A stretch of DNA of 64,000 nt from NCBI GenBank assembly GCA_023853785.1, contig JAJIRX010000590.1, positions 62,001 through 126,000 of the forward strand, read 5' to 3'. Of this stretch, positions 36,515-47,512 are shown piece by piece (the first letter of the stretch is position 1; the number at the start of each line of letters is the position of its first letter). Both the position numbers and the translations under genes were made by a program. Source of the stretch: Psilocybe azurescens (Eukaryota; Basidiomycota; Agaricomycetes; Agaricales; Agrocybaceae). The notes beneath the pieces were generated by a model. The model did not search any database, had not been told where the DNA came from, and worked only from the letters and a program-made list of their open reading frames with translations.

Positions 36515-37646
36515 ATGGGACGTTGGACACAATATGATGAGGTGTGTTCTGTTCTATACTATACTACACATACCGGCGGATGAAGGCACTCTGTCACTCA
36601 CTCTGAATGCCTGTTAACATTTCTTCTCTTTTTGGGTGCCATGATTCGACAGGATGAACACAGATTACCAGAAGGCATGAAGCGTGTCGGATATGATGCC
36701 GATTCGGGGCGGTACATCTTTAGTGGTGGTTGGCGAGGGCCTGTCGGTGCTCAGTTTGGGGAAATGACCAACGGTATGTGCATACGCTTGTATTCAGACC
36801 CCATTCTCCATCCTCCAGGCTTTAATGCAGCAGGCAAGCCAGGAGGAGTCTTTCATCTGGAGCTGGAAGCTCTTTGAAATGTAATGAAAAGTCTTCTAAC
36901 CCAAACTGGTGCTATATTGTACTATAGTGAACGCACTACCGCCCTCCGCGGCACCAGAGAGCTCCTCGAGCCCAGAAGCCCTAGAACCCACCGATGAGGC
37001 TGACGATGAAGACGAGAACAACAGCCGACGTAGAGATGATGTGGAAGCTTCGCCCCGGACGAGAAGCCGGGGCTACCAGCTCCTATCCGAAGACCACGTA
37101 CGCACCCCAAATACCTCCTCTACGATCTAATAATATCCCCTCCTCTCCAAGGAAGGGATATTAACTGACTTAACGCACCTCCATTCTGTTCATCATCTAT
37201 ATTCTCTTCTAAACGACAACAAACAGACCCGCCCGGTCGTACCCCGCACCGCACAGAGCAAAAGCACGACGGGCACGCGGATGGGCGCCTACCGCACGCT
37301 GTTCCCCTTCTTCCTCATTATCGCCGTGGTTCTGCTGCTCATGTGGCGGCTGCTTATCTCGCCGAACCTCTCGTCCCCGCCGCCCACGGCGAAGAAGTGC
37401 CCCGAGGGCACGGTGTCCCGCTGGGTGCAGCCGGGCGACAGCTGCTGGGAGCTCGCGCGCGAGAGCGGGTGGAGCATGGAGCGCTTCAAGGAGGTGAATG
37501 CGCGTGTGGCGTGCGATGCGCTGATGCCGGGCACGTCGGTGTGCCTGGCGCCGTCGAAGGAGAAGATGGAGAAGATGGAGAAGATGCGCATGGTGCAGAG
37601 GCAGCAGCGGGGACAGAAGGAGCAACAACAACCTAGGCGGACGTGA
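36515..37646 (+). CDS. Membrane-anchored LysM protein
   Basis: Four exons (36515-36541, 36653-36773, 36928-37097, 37227-37646) total 738 nt and encode 245 residues, frame intact. The N-terminal part is soluble and acidic (MGRWTQYDEDEHRLPEGMKR and a stretch of D/E/S). One strong membrane helix follows at about residue 125 (LFPFFLIIAVVLLLMWRLL). A LysM domain comes after it, from CPEGTVSRWVQPGDSCWELA to MPGTSVCLAP, with four cysteines in the spacing of fungal LysM domains. The tail is basic, with KMEKMEKMRM and many Q. LysM domains bind chitin or related N-acetylglucosamine polymers. The layout predicts a type II membrane protein with LysM outside. The last exon is far richer in G+C than most of the window. 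Confidence 0.82.
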
Positions 37647-38821
37647 AGATTACCACTTTTCCCCCTCCTCAAAGATGAGTATCGGTATCGCAACCTCTCC
37701 CCCCCAACTCCAGCCTACGACGTATTGCGATGGGATAACCCCATCACCCATCACCGGTCATCCCCTATCTACATTCTTAAAATAACCCTCACCAATGTTC
37801 CACGTTCCACCACGTAGCCACCCCTCCACCCAACCTCCACGGGAAAAAACCTAACGATAACGACTCTGCCACGTATGCCTGCGTGCTAATACCTCGCCTT
37901 TTTTCTTCATGATTCTTTTTCTTTCTACCGCGGGCCATCATCGCCATTGTCGATCAATAGTGATCACCTAGACATTGAATTCGAGATACGCCAACAATAC
38001 CTATCGATTGGACCGGTCGCCCACGCCCGCTTATCCATTCCTCAGTCCCTCCACCTCCACCTCACAGAAAAAAAAGCCTAGAAGCTATCTTTATTTCGTC
38101 GAATTGATACGATATTTGGCGTACTTATTTCTGGAAAATTTTCGGATCGGTTTCCTTTCTTTACCCCTGTTATGTTGCCCCTGTTTGCCCCTGCGTTTCC
38201 CCGTCCCCTCTCCCCATTTTCTTTTCTCGCCTTTTCTCTCATTCATTCTCTCCTATGTTGTGTTTTTCTTTGTTCTCTGTTTCCATTTTTCTTTATTTTT
38301 TTTATTTCTCCTGGTACACGTCCAGATACATCGCACACCACCCACATCCAGACCCACATCTATATACACGCAAACTATGGAACAATTCACCCCTCTTCTT
38401 TCTTTCTTTCTTTTCCTTCTTTCTTTCCCTTTATATTTCCCACTTTGTATCATACTTAGTCCCGCTTTCTTAATGATGATCATGACTTTTTCACGACATG
38501 GTTCAGATTTATTTACTCGGATTCGGTGATCTGCTTTTTTTTCTGCAGACTGACGTCCACCGTAGCTTCTACCTGTGTCCCCGGGCATGCATGAAACAGT
38601 CTTCAGTCTTCAACAATCATTCGTCTATCGTCAAGAGCTTGGTCGCATTTGATGCTTCTTCGCTTCCTCCCAGGGGTCGATCCCAAGACAGACAGGCAGA
38701 CGTGAGTGAGTGTATTGCATTAAAGTTCGTGTAAGTAATCGTCGAGTATGTATGATTTGGAGTTGATCGTCGGACATCCGTCTACTACCGGGCCCCAGAT
38801 ACCCAATATTCAGTACAGCAC
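37647..38821. other. Intergenic region with long pyrimidine tract
   Basis: Spacer between the LysM gene and the 3' end of the ankyrin gene (tail to tail). It contains the pyrimidine-rich stretch described separately. Open frames within it are low complexity (runs of F, L, S, P) and are not believed to be genes. Confidence 0.5.
38155..38465 (+). repeat. Pyrimidine-rich (C+T) low-complexity tract
   Basis: Over roughly 300 bases the plus strand is dominated by T and C, including TTCTTTCTTTC-type repeats near 38395-38430, with an interruption of more ordinary sequence at 38320-38385. Such tracts occur in fungal promoters and can form non-B structures, but no gene starts immediately downstream on this strand. 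Confidence 0.6.
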
Positions 38822-39883
38822 TCAGTCTTCGTCGGAGCCTGATCCCGACTCGCCCTCGCCATCTGTGGGGTCGAAAAGGAAAAGGAAATGATGATCAGAT
38901 TTAGACAGGCCATCGAATGAGTTAGCCGGGAAATTGATGGAAGGCAAATACTCACCGCTGGCGACGTCGTCCCGCGAGATCGTGGCTTGTGCCTGGTGTT
39001 TGCGGATGAGCGCGCGGAGCTTGGTGTCGTCTGCTGGGAGAAGGTCGAGGACTGTTTCTCCGTTCTTGTCTTTTATTCTAAAATTACAGAGAGTTAGTTA
39101 GACGTGGATATGCAAAGATTGACTTGGAAAGGAAGGTCTAGAAACGGATACGGAACGGGGATGGGACGGGATGGGATGGGATACGGATACGGATGGAAAA
39201 AGGGTGCAAATACGTACGAGGTATCGGCACCGGCATCGAGCAGGCTGTCGAATATGTGCAGGCGGAGCTCGGTGTGCTGGATCTGCACGGCGAGGTGGAG
39301 GGGCGTTGCTTTGTCGAGGCGGTTGATCGGGTCGACGTCGCAGTCCTCGTGCGAGAGGATATGCTCTAGGACGTCGGTTGAGCCGTGCATTACTCTGATC
39401 GTTGTGGACAGAATTATTGGTTAGTTGGTAATGTGATTGAATGAAAGGAACGATGGCGAGGGTGGGTAAGGATGCACTATAGTAGCAGTACAACAGGGGC
39501 GGCTCACGCGTTATGTAGAGCTGTAGGTTAAGACACGGCCTTGTGTTAGTTAGGATAGAAGATGGCTTGGTAAATAGGGGGATAGAACATACGGGTATTT
39601 CCTAGTCTGATTTGCATGGGAGTTTAGGTTAGCTGGTTGGATCGCGGATGGATGGATGAAAGAATGAAAGGACGCACCCGTCCTGGCAGTTTATGTCAAA
39701 GTCTCCTTGGTCGAAGACTTCGAGCAGAAGATCCTCGTTGTCGTCGCGCGCAGCGGCGAGGAGACGCTCGTCTGGATTATAGTACCGGCGGCGGCGCGAT
39801 CTAATCAGTGCGATGATCCTACTATCATTGGCATCCGTTGCACACTCACTGTTCGATGCACCCTTGGTTGTTTCGTCCGACAT
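38822..39883 (-). CDS. Small ankyrin-repeat protein with micro-exons
   Basis: Six exons total 573 nt and encode 190 residues in a perfect frame: 39678-39883, 39593-39606, 39508-39520, 39218-39394, 38956-39077, 38822-38862. After an N-terminal segment (MSDETTKGASNSE) the repeats begin: DERLLAAARDDNEDLLLEVF, the spliced GLGNTPLHNAVMHGSTDVL, then KATPLHLAVQIQHTELRLHI and SLLDAGADTSIKDKNGETVL. The C-terminal tail is acidic (GEGESGSGSDED). The second and third exons are only 14 and 13 nt, and together they encode the canonical GNTPLHNA turn, which strongly supports the splicing. The protein is probably a soluble interaction protein, similar in layout to small fungal ankyrin proteins; the partner is unknown. 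A short GGGATGGGATACGGATAC minisatellite lies in the fourth intron (about 39160-39195). Confidence 0.85.
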
Positions 39884-40396
39884 TCGTCTACAGTGTTCAG
39901 TGTATAGATATATATCCGAGGTATTTTGTTGTCCTGTAGGGTATGGGTATGATATGGTAAAGAGTTAGAGTACGAAGCTGGTCGTAGTCACGGTCGTAGT
40001 AGCACACGAGTAAGAGTGTAAATGTTCCTTACATAAAAAGGCCGGAGTTTATAAATAAATCAATCATCAATCATGATCACTCATTAATCATTTTCGATCA
40101 CGTTAAGACCTGGCCCAAAATGCATTCAACCCCTTCCACAGGTTAAACTCCTCCAGCATGAGCCTCCCACTTGTCAGACCAATGATACAGACCGATGTTC
40201 TCCGAATACTAAGCACGGTGAGCACCAGATTTTCCTCTTACTACCCATTCGACACGCACTTGAAGCGGAACTCGGATCATGATTCACGACGATTGGTGTC
40301 GCACTTCACCTGTACTCGTGTTTAATACCCAACAATGTTGAACGTTTGGGTGTGCTGGCAATCTCTTCGATGTGGACTTGAAGCGTAACTTGAATC
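39884..40396. other. Intergenic, probable divergent promoter
   Basis: About 500 bases between the starts of the ankyrin gene (-) and the kinase gene (+). A TATAAATAAATC segment lies near 40050. Otherwise nothing is recognised. Confidence 0.45.
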
Positions 40397-42796
40397 ATGG
40401 GTGTTACCTTCAATTATGCTTGTTGCTTGCTCGATATTCAATGGTCTCTGACGAAGAACTTTGAACAGCCAGGATCCCATTCCGATATGATTCAGGAAGG
40501 TCCGTTCGCGACGGTCTCAAAGACGTGGACGTCGATCACAGACGGCGTGCCCCAGTGGATCGTCGTTAAATCGGCGACCACGCTGCGAAAATTCACGAAG
40601 GAACCACACGACATCGTCAAAGAACTTCGATTGCTCTCGTCTATGACGCATGCAAATGTTCGTGAGGCATTTTATTATTTTCCCTTCTTTTTCTGGTGGA
40701 GCGTTTGTTACGTCTGGTTGGCATCGGCTAGCCGTTTCACTACAGCCCGCTGGTCTGTTGTCCCAGGACTTATAGACCCGAGTGTTGGTTTCATACTTAC
40801 TGTCTAGGGAACTATGTTCGGGTGTGCAATACCAGGAAAAAATGCATTTGCTTAGGCGATTTGAGAGCCAGTCGAGGATCAACAGGTACTGTGGGAGTCG
40901 GCGTTGTGACCAAAACCCACATTAATACACTCTTTGTGCTGGCCCTCTTTCCATTTCTTTTTGCAATTAGAGCTTTTCACGGTGGAATGTTTCAGCCATT
41001 TTCTGTTTTTATGTCTTTTTCGACGTCTCTAAAAAGGAGCTGCTTTTTCAACCATGCAAAAACAGCTCCTACCCCCTTCTACATTTTTGGTCGAAAACAG
41101 TACCATAAAAAGATTCGAATATGGCTGGAACACGCGACCGTGAAACGCCCTAGCACTGTCTTTTCTTTATCGATATGCAAGTGGAGTGTAAATGCTGAAA
41201 CCGCCGCGTTTTTTCTTGCTCATAGATCGCCTTTGTCATTGGCAGTTTTCGAGATGACGAGCAGAACATGCTCAACATCTACATGCCCTACTTCGCCATG
41301 TCCCTCTCCTCCCTCCTCGCCTCCCCCCTACTTGTCGCCTCACCCTTTCCCTCCTCTCACTCTTCGCGCGCCGGACACAAACACAGACGCCGCGACGCAC
41401 GACGAACAATTCAACATCATCGCACGGAGCATCATGATCCAGACCCTCGCCGCGCTCGCATTCCTCCACTCCGAGCAGCGAAGGATAGGACACCGAGACA
41501 TCAAGCCCGAGAACATCATGCTCACCACCGATGGGTGCGTCAAACTCATAGACTTTGGCGTGTCGTGGAACGAGACCGAGCTTGATCTGGAGAAGAGCCA
41601 GGATCTGTGGCCCGAGTATAAGGGAAGCTGTATTTCGAGGTGTCTACGCGGTACGTTGATTTTCTCTATATGGAATTGCAAGCTTCTTTGGAAATGACAC
41701 GGGAAGTAGAGCGTACCGCGCCCCAGAGCTCCTCTTCGGCTCGCGGAACTACGACCAATGCGCGATCGACCTCTGGTCCGTCGGCGCTACATTCGCCGAG
41801 TTCTTCACGCCCCTCCGCCTCGTATCCGATGACGAAGACGACGGGGATGACGAGGACGACACTGAACCCCGACGCTGAAGGGGAACCCGAGCATGTCCCG
41901 CTCGAACCGTTTATTGTACCCAAATATCTGCGCATAGGATACCCCGGCGCGCAGTGGAAGCGGGACACGCTATTTAATGGTGAGAGGGGCGAGATTGGCC
42001 TTGCGTGGAGTATTTTCAAGATCTTTGGCACGCCGACCGAGGCGAATTGGCCTGTGAGTTGTTTTGTTTTTCTTTGGGTTTTGGGTTCTGTGAGTTTCCA
42101 GGCGGCTATTGCTGTTGGTGTTGCTGTAAAAGAGAATCAATGGAAAAAGCAAAAATAACTAGTACTCACATGGCGTCTTATTTTTGCTTTGTCCTTTTCT
42201 GTTACAGGACTTTGAAGAGCTACCAGGCGCGACGTCAGTCGTGTTCAACGTCGTACCGGCGGTCCCGCTGCGCCCTCTCTTCCCGAACCTCCCGCCCTCC
42301 TCGTTATCCCCGATGCTCGAGAGTTTCAATCCCAATCCCAACATATCGCTCTCGCCCTCGCCCTCGTGTTCTTGATTTCTCTTACTTTCACTGGACGCAG
42401 ATTTTGCGTCCCCACCCCCTTCCTCACTTCTCCCTAGGACCCTCGTCCGCATCCTCCTCTTCGCTCCCACCTGCCCCTCTGTCGCTCGCTCCATCTGACC
42501 TATCTCCCTCTCCCTCTCCATTCCTACTCACAAACCAAAAACCACTCACACCCCTCTCGCCGATAATCGACCTCCTATCGCGCTTCCTGACCTACCCACC
42601 CGCCGCACGCCTCAGCGCCGAAGACGCGATGCGCCACCCGTGGTTCACCGCGCCTGGGGCAGTGCTGCTGCTCCCGCCTGGGTATTCGCTGCAGTGGAAT
42701 ATGCCGCTGGGGAGGAGTGGTGAGAAGGAGGGGACGATAAAGTCGAGAGAACAGAGAAGTATGAGTGGAGGGGAAGGACGTTGGAGGAGTGGCTGA
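40397..42796 (+). CDS. CDK-like serine/threonine kinase (CMGC group)
   Basis: A protein kinase of CDK type, perhaps related to fungal CDK-activating kinases (Cak1/Csk1); this assignment is tentative. Visible motifs are a degenerate glycine loop (EGPFATVSKTW), WIVVKSA with the ATP lysine, GHRDIKPENIML (catalytic loop), LIDFGVSW (DFG), YRAPELLFGSRNYDQ, AIDLWSVGATFAEFF, and the final LLSRFLTYPPAARLSAEDA with MRHPWF. The start is uncertain; exon 1 ends at 40657. A 568-nt intron (40658-41225) follows, unusually long here. Single-base frame changes occur at C6 (41333-41338), near GGGAA (41622-41626), at CCCC (41867-41870), and once in a low-complexity P/S stretch near 42300-42400. All motifs are intact, so length errors are likelier than loss of function. 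Confidence 0.7.
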
Positions 42797-43390
42797 GCGG
42801 CGTGTTGGGTGGGAAATCATTGTCGTGATGGCGGTGTGGATCCTGAGTGGTGTGGAATGGGCAACATTGCTATGGCGTTGGAGAAAGAAGAACCAAAGTG
42901 GTGCTATAGTTGGTTTTGTATCTTGATGATATCGTATTGTATTATATCTACTTGACTTCGATGTGAATCGTATTTTGAACTAAGGTTACTCTACTAAAGA
43001 TAGCTAAGATAGAGGCGAAGCCTTTGCGATTTGTATGAGGTCTTCGCTTGTGATGATTGCCCGGACAGTTGTCAAAACTCTTCTCAGCAAAGTACACTAT
43101 CAGCTAACTGGGACATTAAACGGTTCTTACAGAAGTTCAACGGGTCAGATGTAATTTAAGATACTCGAGTGCCAGTAAGAGGCAGTAAGTTGGCAGTAAG
43201 TTCTCGGAGATTATAAATTGAGATTTGTAGAAGTAACAACTTTATGCACCTATTGTAATACATAGTTTGCTCTTTAGATACTCGGTAAACATACTCGCAT
43301 TCTAAGCAATCTCCAACTGAGCTTCGTACTTACTTCCATGCTTATATGTAGTAGCTTTTGTAGGGTGATTGGTGTATTCACAGGCTAAGG
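42797..43390. other. Intergenic region
   Basis: Spacer after the kinase and before the 3' end of the F-box gene on the opposite strand. No gene seen. Confidence 0.5.
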
Positions 43391-45063
43391 TCAATCATCG
43401 ACTATTTCCTCGAGGTTCCTTGCAATATAACTTTTGACCCAGTCAGATTCCCGGATATACTCGGGCGCCGTTCCACGAGTTGCTTCTAGTTTTCGATACG
43501 ACAGTTCAAATAGATCAGAGGGGTCAAGGTCTGCATTTTGGATTTCAAGGCTCAGCACGATGGTTTCTTTGAGCGCAATGAGCTCAAGAAACGTGTCCCA
43601 ACTCTCGACCAATGAATCTGGGAGATAGCCGATGGAGCATAGTATCAACTCGTCGTCCACGACAGCATCATCGGAGGCGTAAATATTGCGGTCAATGGAA
43701 ATGAGCCGTAACTGAGGTCGGCCTGACGGTGGTGAGGCTGCGCATGTTTCATTGTGATCGTGACCATCCGAGTCTAAAGCGGCGCTGAGGATAACAGAGT
43801 CCTGGGATCCATGCCCAAGGAAACGGATGAGTTGTTGATATAGACAGGTATTGAAGTGAAGGAAGCAAAATAACGTCGCTGGGAAGTATAGTCCGATCCG
43901 TATATCTGGAATCCTGGCAGAGTGCGTTGAAGAACATGTTGAGCGGTGGCTGGACGTGCGGCCCAGCTCCAAAAATGCTATGGTTTAACGTAAGGGAAAT
44001 AATTGAAGGCAAGGTCTTTGCGATCCTTATGAGTTCTTCGCTTGTGATGACTGCCTGAAAGATTGAAAGGTCCGTTATGGAGCAGTATGAGCGAGCGAGA
44101 AATGAAGTGAAAGCATTTGCGGGGAACGTGTGCTGGGTGTAAACTGTACATTTTTGAGATTCGGAAGCGTCATATGCTGGAAGAAGGTGGCCATTGCCTC
44201 GTTATTGGGTTCGTTGTTTTCCAAGCAGAAGCGGAGGTCTTTTAGCTGGGAATGTATGAGCGATCTGTATCCATTGGATGGCGTCGAAATCGGGGTTCAT
44301 AACTCGATTCTGATCACAAGTTGTCATTTGAGGTGAAAGAAGAAGGGCTTTGAATATTTCATTTAAATGTAAGCCATATGCGGAGAAGCTGGTGAGATTG
44401 CTCCAGTTTATGATGAGAAAGTCCAAATGGATACCAGAAATGCTGAGATTAGTCGGCGCCGCCTGTGATCCAAGATCAAATGGAGTAACAATTGCTGCAG
44501 GGGAAGAGCCGTAGGCTCCGTAGAAAAAGACGGCCCTCGAATGTGAGTGAATCGCGAACAGGTTAGGGAAGTGAGCCCGTATATTTCAAGATGACCACAA
44601 CGGCTGAGCGATTGATTGATAACATCGATCAAAGGGACGAGGAGCGACTCATTCTCTAGCGGACCCTGATAGGTGTGGAGAGTGATTGACAGAGGTAGCC
44701 CTCCAGATCGTTTTAGCCATTCGACAGCGAGTTGGATCCGGTTTTCCGTTGTAGTTTTCCTTGAAGGTGAAAACGAGTGTGGTCCAAAGAGGAGGAGTTG
44801 TCCACGCTATGTGGCGCCATCCTTGACACACGGCTCCAAGGAGAAATGCACCTCGTTGCGGGAGCCACAAGCAACTCGCGGTCTCGTTCACGTAGAACTC
44901 AAACATATAGGCGATAATTTCGAGGGGTAATTGATCAATATCGGATTTCAATGGGTCGGGAACGTCTCTTCTAAGATTCCGACTTTTGAGCGCCTTCAAT
45001 TGGCCTTGGGGATGTCTCCTCAGCCTCCAACATACCTCCTTGACCATTTTCGGCGGAATCCAT
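43391..45063 (-). pseudogene. F-box/leucine-rich gene, frame-broken
   Basis: Nearly complete member of the local family. It starts MDSAENGQGG. The F-box is DIDQLPLEIIAYMFEFYVNE, followed by GAVCQGWRHIAWTTPPLWTT, INQSLSRCGHLEIYG, LDFLIINWSNLTSFSAYGLH, LPSIISLTLNHSIF, LLPSLQYLSISTTHPFPWAW, and the C-terminal LFELSYRKLEATRG with ARNLEEIVDD. At least four frame changes separate these parts. The first, just before the F-box (SES then RDVPDP), is not in an obvious homopolymer. I therefore lean towards a pseudogene, but a mixture of length errors and a living gene cannot be excluded. It preserves a longer C-terminus than the copies at 1.2-5.2 kb. Confidence 0.6.
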
Positions 45064-45479
45064 GTCGCAGGTGTCAAACATAGGCCACCTCGTATCAGAT
45101 CAGGAGTAAGAAGATCACCTAAGGTTCTGACAAATTGAAAGAACTTGAAGTAGAGTCAGAGTTGAGTTGGAGTTGAGTGACTTGAGTCAAGCGGTCGGAC
45201 CTTTAATTTAACCTCTTCTTGACTAACACAGGCATTCTCCGTGATTGTGGCTTCAGGATTGTTTTCCCTCAGAGTCATTGTGCTTATGGAAATGGTTGTC
45301 GCTTAATATAAACGTACGCACATAAGTATCCGTGAAGCCTTGAGTGGTCAATATTGTCGAGAATCGGTCACGAAAGCAAATGCTGAATGCAATCGTTTTT
45401 GTGGGTTCGGTGTGAAATATGAAAGGTATAAAAGCCACGTACGGCGTAGCGAACGTTCGCATCGTTGCTATGTTGATAT
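45064..45479. other. Intergenic region
   Basis: Upstream flank of the F-box gene. It contains a short repeated GAGTTGAGTT run near 45155-45185. No gene seen. Confidence 0.45.
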
Positions 45480-45740
45480 CTAAGGATGAGTATATCCACG
45501 AATATATGTATTAAACGACGAAAGAGATAAATAACTGAAGTCATGCATCAGACCTCTTTCCAGTCCAACTTCGGAAGGATTATCGAAATCCGATCTTCTA
45601 TACGACTGTTCAAACACATCATGCATAATGATTCCCTCTGCATAGGTGGCCTCGAGGTTCAGTGCGATCCTTTCTGCCAACTCCATGAACTCAGAGAATG
45701 CTCTTTACTAATCAAGACCGAAGTTTGAGAATACTTTGGA
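45480..45740 (-). pseudogene. C-terminal fragment of an F-box family gene
   Basis: The frame contains FMELAERIALNLEATYAEG and VFEQSYRRSDFDNPSE. These correspond to the family's closing segment (compare FLELIALKETIVLSLEI and LFELSYRKLE at 43391). Nothing of the rest of the gene is adjacent, so this is an isolated remnant. Confidence 0.5.
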
Positions 45741-45948
45741 CGGTTTGGGAATTTGGGAAACGTTTATAATAATCCTTATATCATTGCGTCGACTTTGCCG
45801 AACACCATGTGGGTTGATCTTCGGATAGAAGAGTAGACGCGACATTTGCCGAACATGTTTTCTCCATGCCTCTGTTAAGTATTATTTACTTGTGAAATAC
45901 AAGATATATTTAGTCAAAACCCTCCCATTGCACTCGTCAGGAGCTCAT

Positions 45949-46801
45949 TTACCACGGAGATTCGTTGCCAGACCCATCGATGAATTTTCCGGTTACCCCG
46001 TCCTTATCCAGTAATGCATACGGCAACAGAATCTCAGCTCCCTCTTTTGTAGTCTTTCCACCGGGTGCATAGTAGTTCAGCTTGGTAGAAACGAAGCCAG
46101 GGCATACTGCGTTTACTTTGATACCTTCCTTGTTCAGCTCGTAGGCTAACGCAATCGTATAGGAGTTCATCGCAGTTTTGCTGGTGTTGTACGCAACAAA
46201 TCTATGTAGTGCCGAATTCTCGGGACGCGCCATGAATGTGTTGGAAGCCATGCCCATGCTCACGTTTAAGATGACTCCTTGGGAGGATTTGCGGAGCAGG
46301 GGAAGGAAAGCGATGGTCGTTTGGACGAGTCCGAAGAAGTTGGTCTCCATCGTATCCCGCATGACAGGGATCTCGACTGATGTAGCAATTTGGCTAGAAT
46401 CCATCCTGCTGATCCCGGCATTGTTAACGAGAACGTCGAGTTTTCCCTCGGCCTTCTCGATCTTTTCTTTGGCTGCTTCAATGCTCGAGATCTGTGTGAC
46501 ATCGAGCTGGACAGACTTGACAGACTTGAGACCTTCAGTGATGAGTTGCTCTCTAGCGTGAAGCGCGTCCCAGGTGTAAGAGAGTCAAAGAAATCCAATA
46601 ACAAATGAGCACCTACTCTGTTTGCTTTCCGGAAGCCTCATTTCTAGATCCAATATAGACTATGTGATCCTTCTCTGCTAGGAGGCGCACAAGCGACAGT
46701 CCTATACCAGCATTGCCACCTGTACGCGGGGGAATGGATCAATGATCATTTCACCATCGGATGAAGGATAACATACCAGTTACGAGTATCACTTTAGACA
46801 T
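45949..46801 (-). CDS. Short-chain dehydrogenase/reductase
   Basis: NAD(P)-dependent oxidoreductase of the classical SDR family; the substrate is unknown. Three exons (46777-46801, 46617-46719, 45949-46552) total 732 nt and encode 243 residues with no frame break. The cofactor-binding motif TGGNAGIG sits at residues 8-15. It is followed by QLDVT, LDVLVNNAGIS, the catalytic serine region LNVSMGMAS, and the active-site YNTSK (YxxxK). The C-terminal part has VNAVCPGFVSTKLNYY and KFIDGSGNESPW. There is no signal peptide or membrane segment, so it is probably cytosolic. Its closest look-alikes are fungal carbonyl-reductase-type SDRs. It stands alone with no visible biosynthetic partners. Confidence 0.9.
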
Positions 46802-47085
46802 TGAGGTGGTCGTTATCTTGATATAATTGCTATGAGTAAGTCAATGCTATCTTATGTGCCGCATTAATCTCGCCTTTTATAAGTGCGGGACCAAGCTGTC
46901 GTCTTCGCTATCTTTAAATACCTGCACATGAGTAATGAATGAGACGAAGATAAGCCGGAGCGTGACGCAAGTGTTGCCTTAAGTTGAGTCTACCACACTG
47001 CTTACTCAGCATAATTTACCTTGATTCCGGGCGTGCAGTTGGTGTATAGTGTTAATCTTACTAAAATACTATACGCGTGCTATAC

Positions 47086-47126
47086 TCGCGGTTACAAAAA
47101 GTAACCGAGCACCCATATCTGGGCAC
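47086..47126 (+). repeat. Hairpin motif, copy 1
   Basis: The motif reads CTCGCGGTTAC-AAAAA-GTAACCGAG followed by CACCCATATCTGGGCAC. The first part can fold into a stem (CGGTTAC against GTAACCG). It directly abuts the left arm of the inverted repeat. Confidence 0.7.
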
Positions 47127-47512
47127 ATACAATGCTTCACGCATCATCTCTCCTCCTTGTCGATGAAGTACTCGCCGCTCTCCGGTTGGTGCCTCGTATG
47201 ACGACATGCACCCATGAGTCGGTGTCAAATAGAGAGGACGACATCTCTATAATTGTAGTCCATGGGCTCGTTTATTACTCCCAGCTACAAAATCTCGACT
47301 TCTTTCTAGGTAACTTGCCTTTCTTCTGCATGAAATTGATTGATATGCTACTAGAGGCGCCGGCCGCGTCAGTCCTCATGGTATCACTCATGAGTTATGA
47401 CGCGACGGTACTCGCGGTTACAAAGTAACCGAGCACCCACATCTGGGCACAACAGCTGGTTGGATTGTAATTTTTTATTGCAGGTATGTATACAGATATT
47501 ATAAATTGTCGT
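47127..47512 (+). repeat. Inverted repeat, left arm
   Basis: Matches the reverse complement of 47962-48342 from ACAATGCTTCACG to beyond ACAGATATTATAA, with scattered substitutions and small indels, for example GAGGCGCC against GAGGAGCTGCC. It carries the F-box fragment in the plus orientation. Confidence 0.8.
47410..47451 (+). repeat. Hairpin motif, copy 2
   Basis: CTCGCGGTTACAAAGTAACC followed by GAGCACCCACATCTGGGCAC. Same orientation as copy 1, at the inner side of the left arm. Confidence 0.7.

Noticed and set aside
37209..37693. Minus-strand open frames over the LysM gene
   Set aside because: Caused by high G+C in the last LysM exon; the LysM frame is supported by four consistent exons.
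37975..38529. 184-residue open frame on the plus strand
   Set aside because: It is a translation of the pyrimidine tract (runs of F, L, S, P) and not a credible membrane protein.
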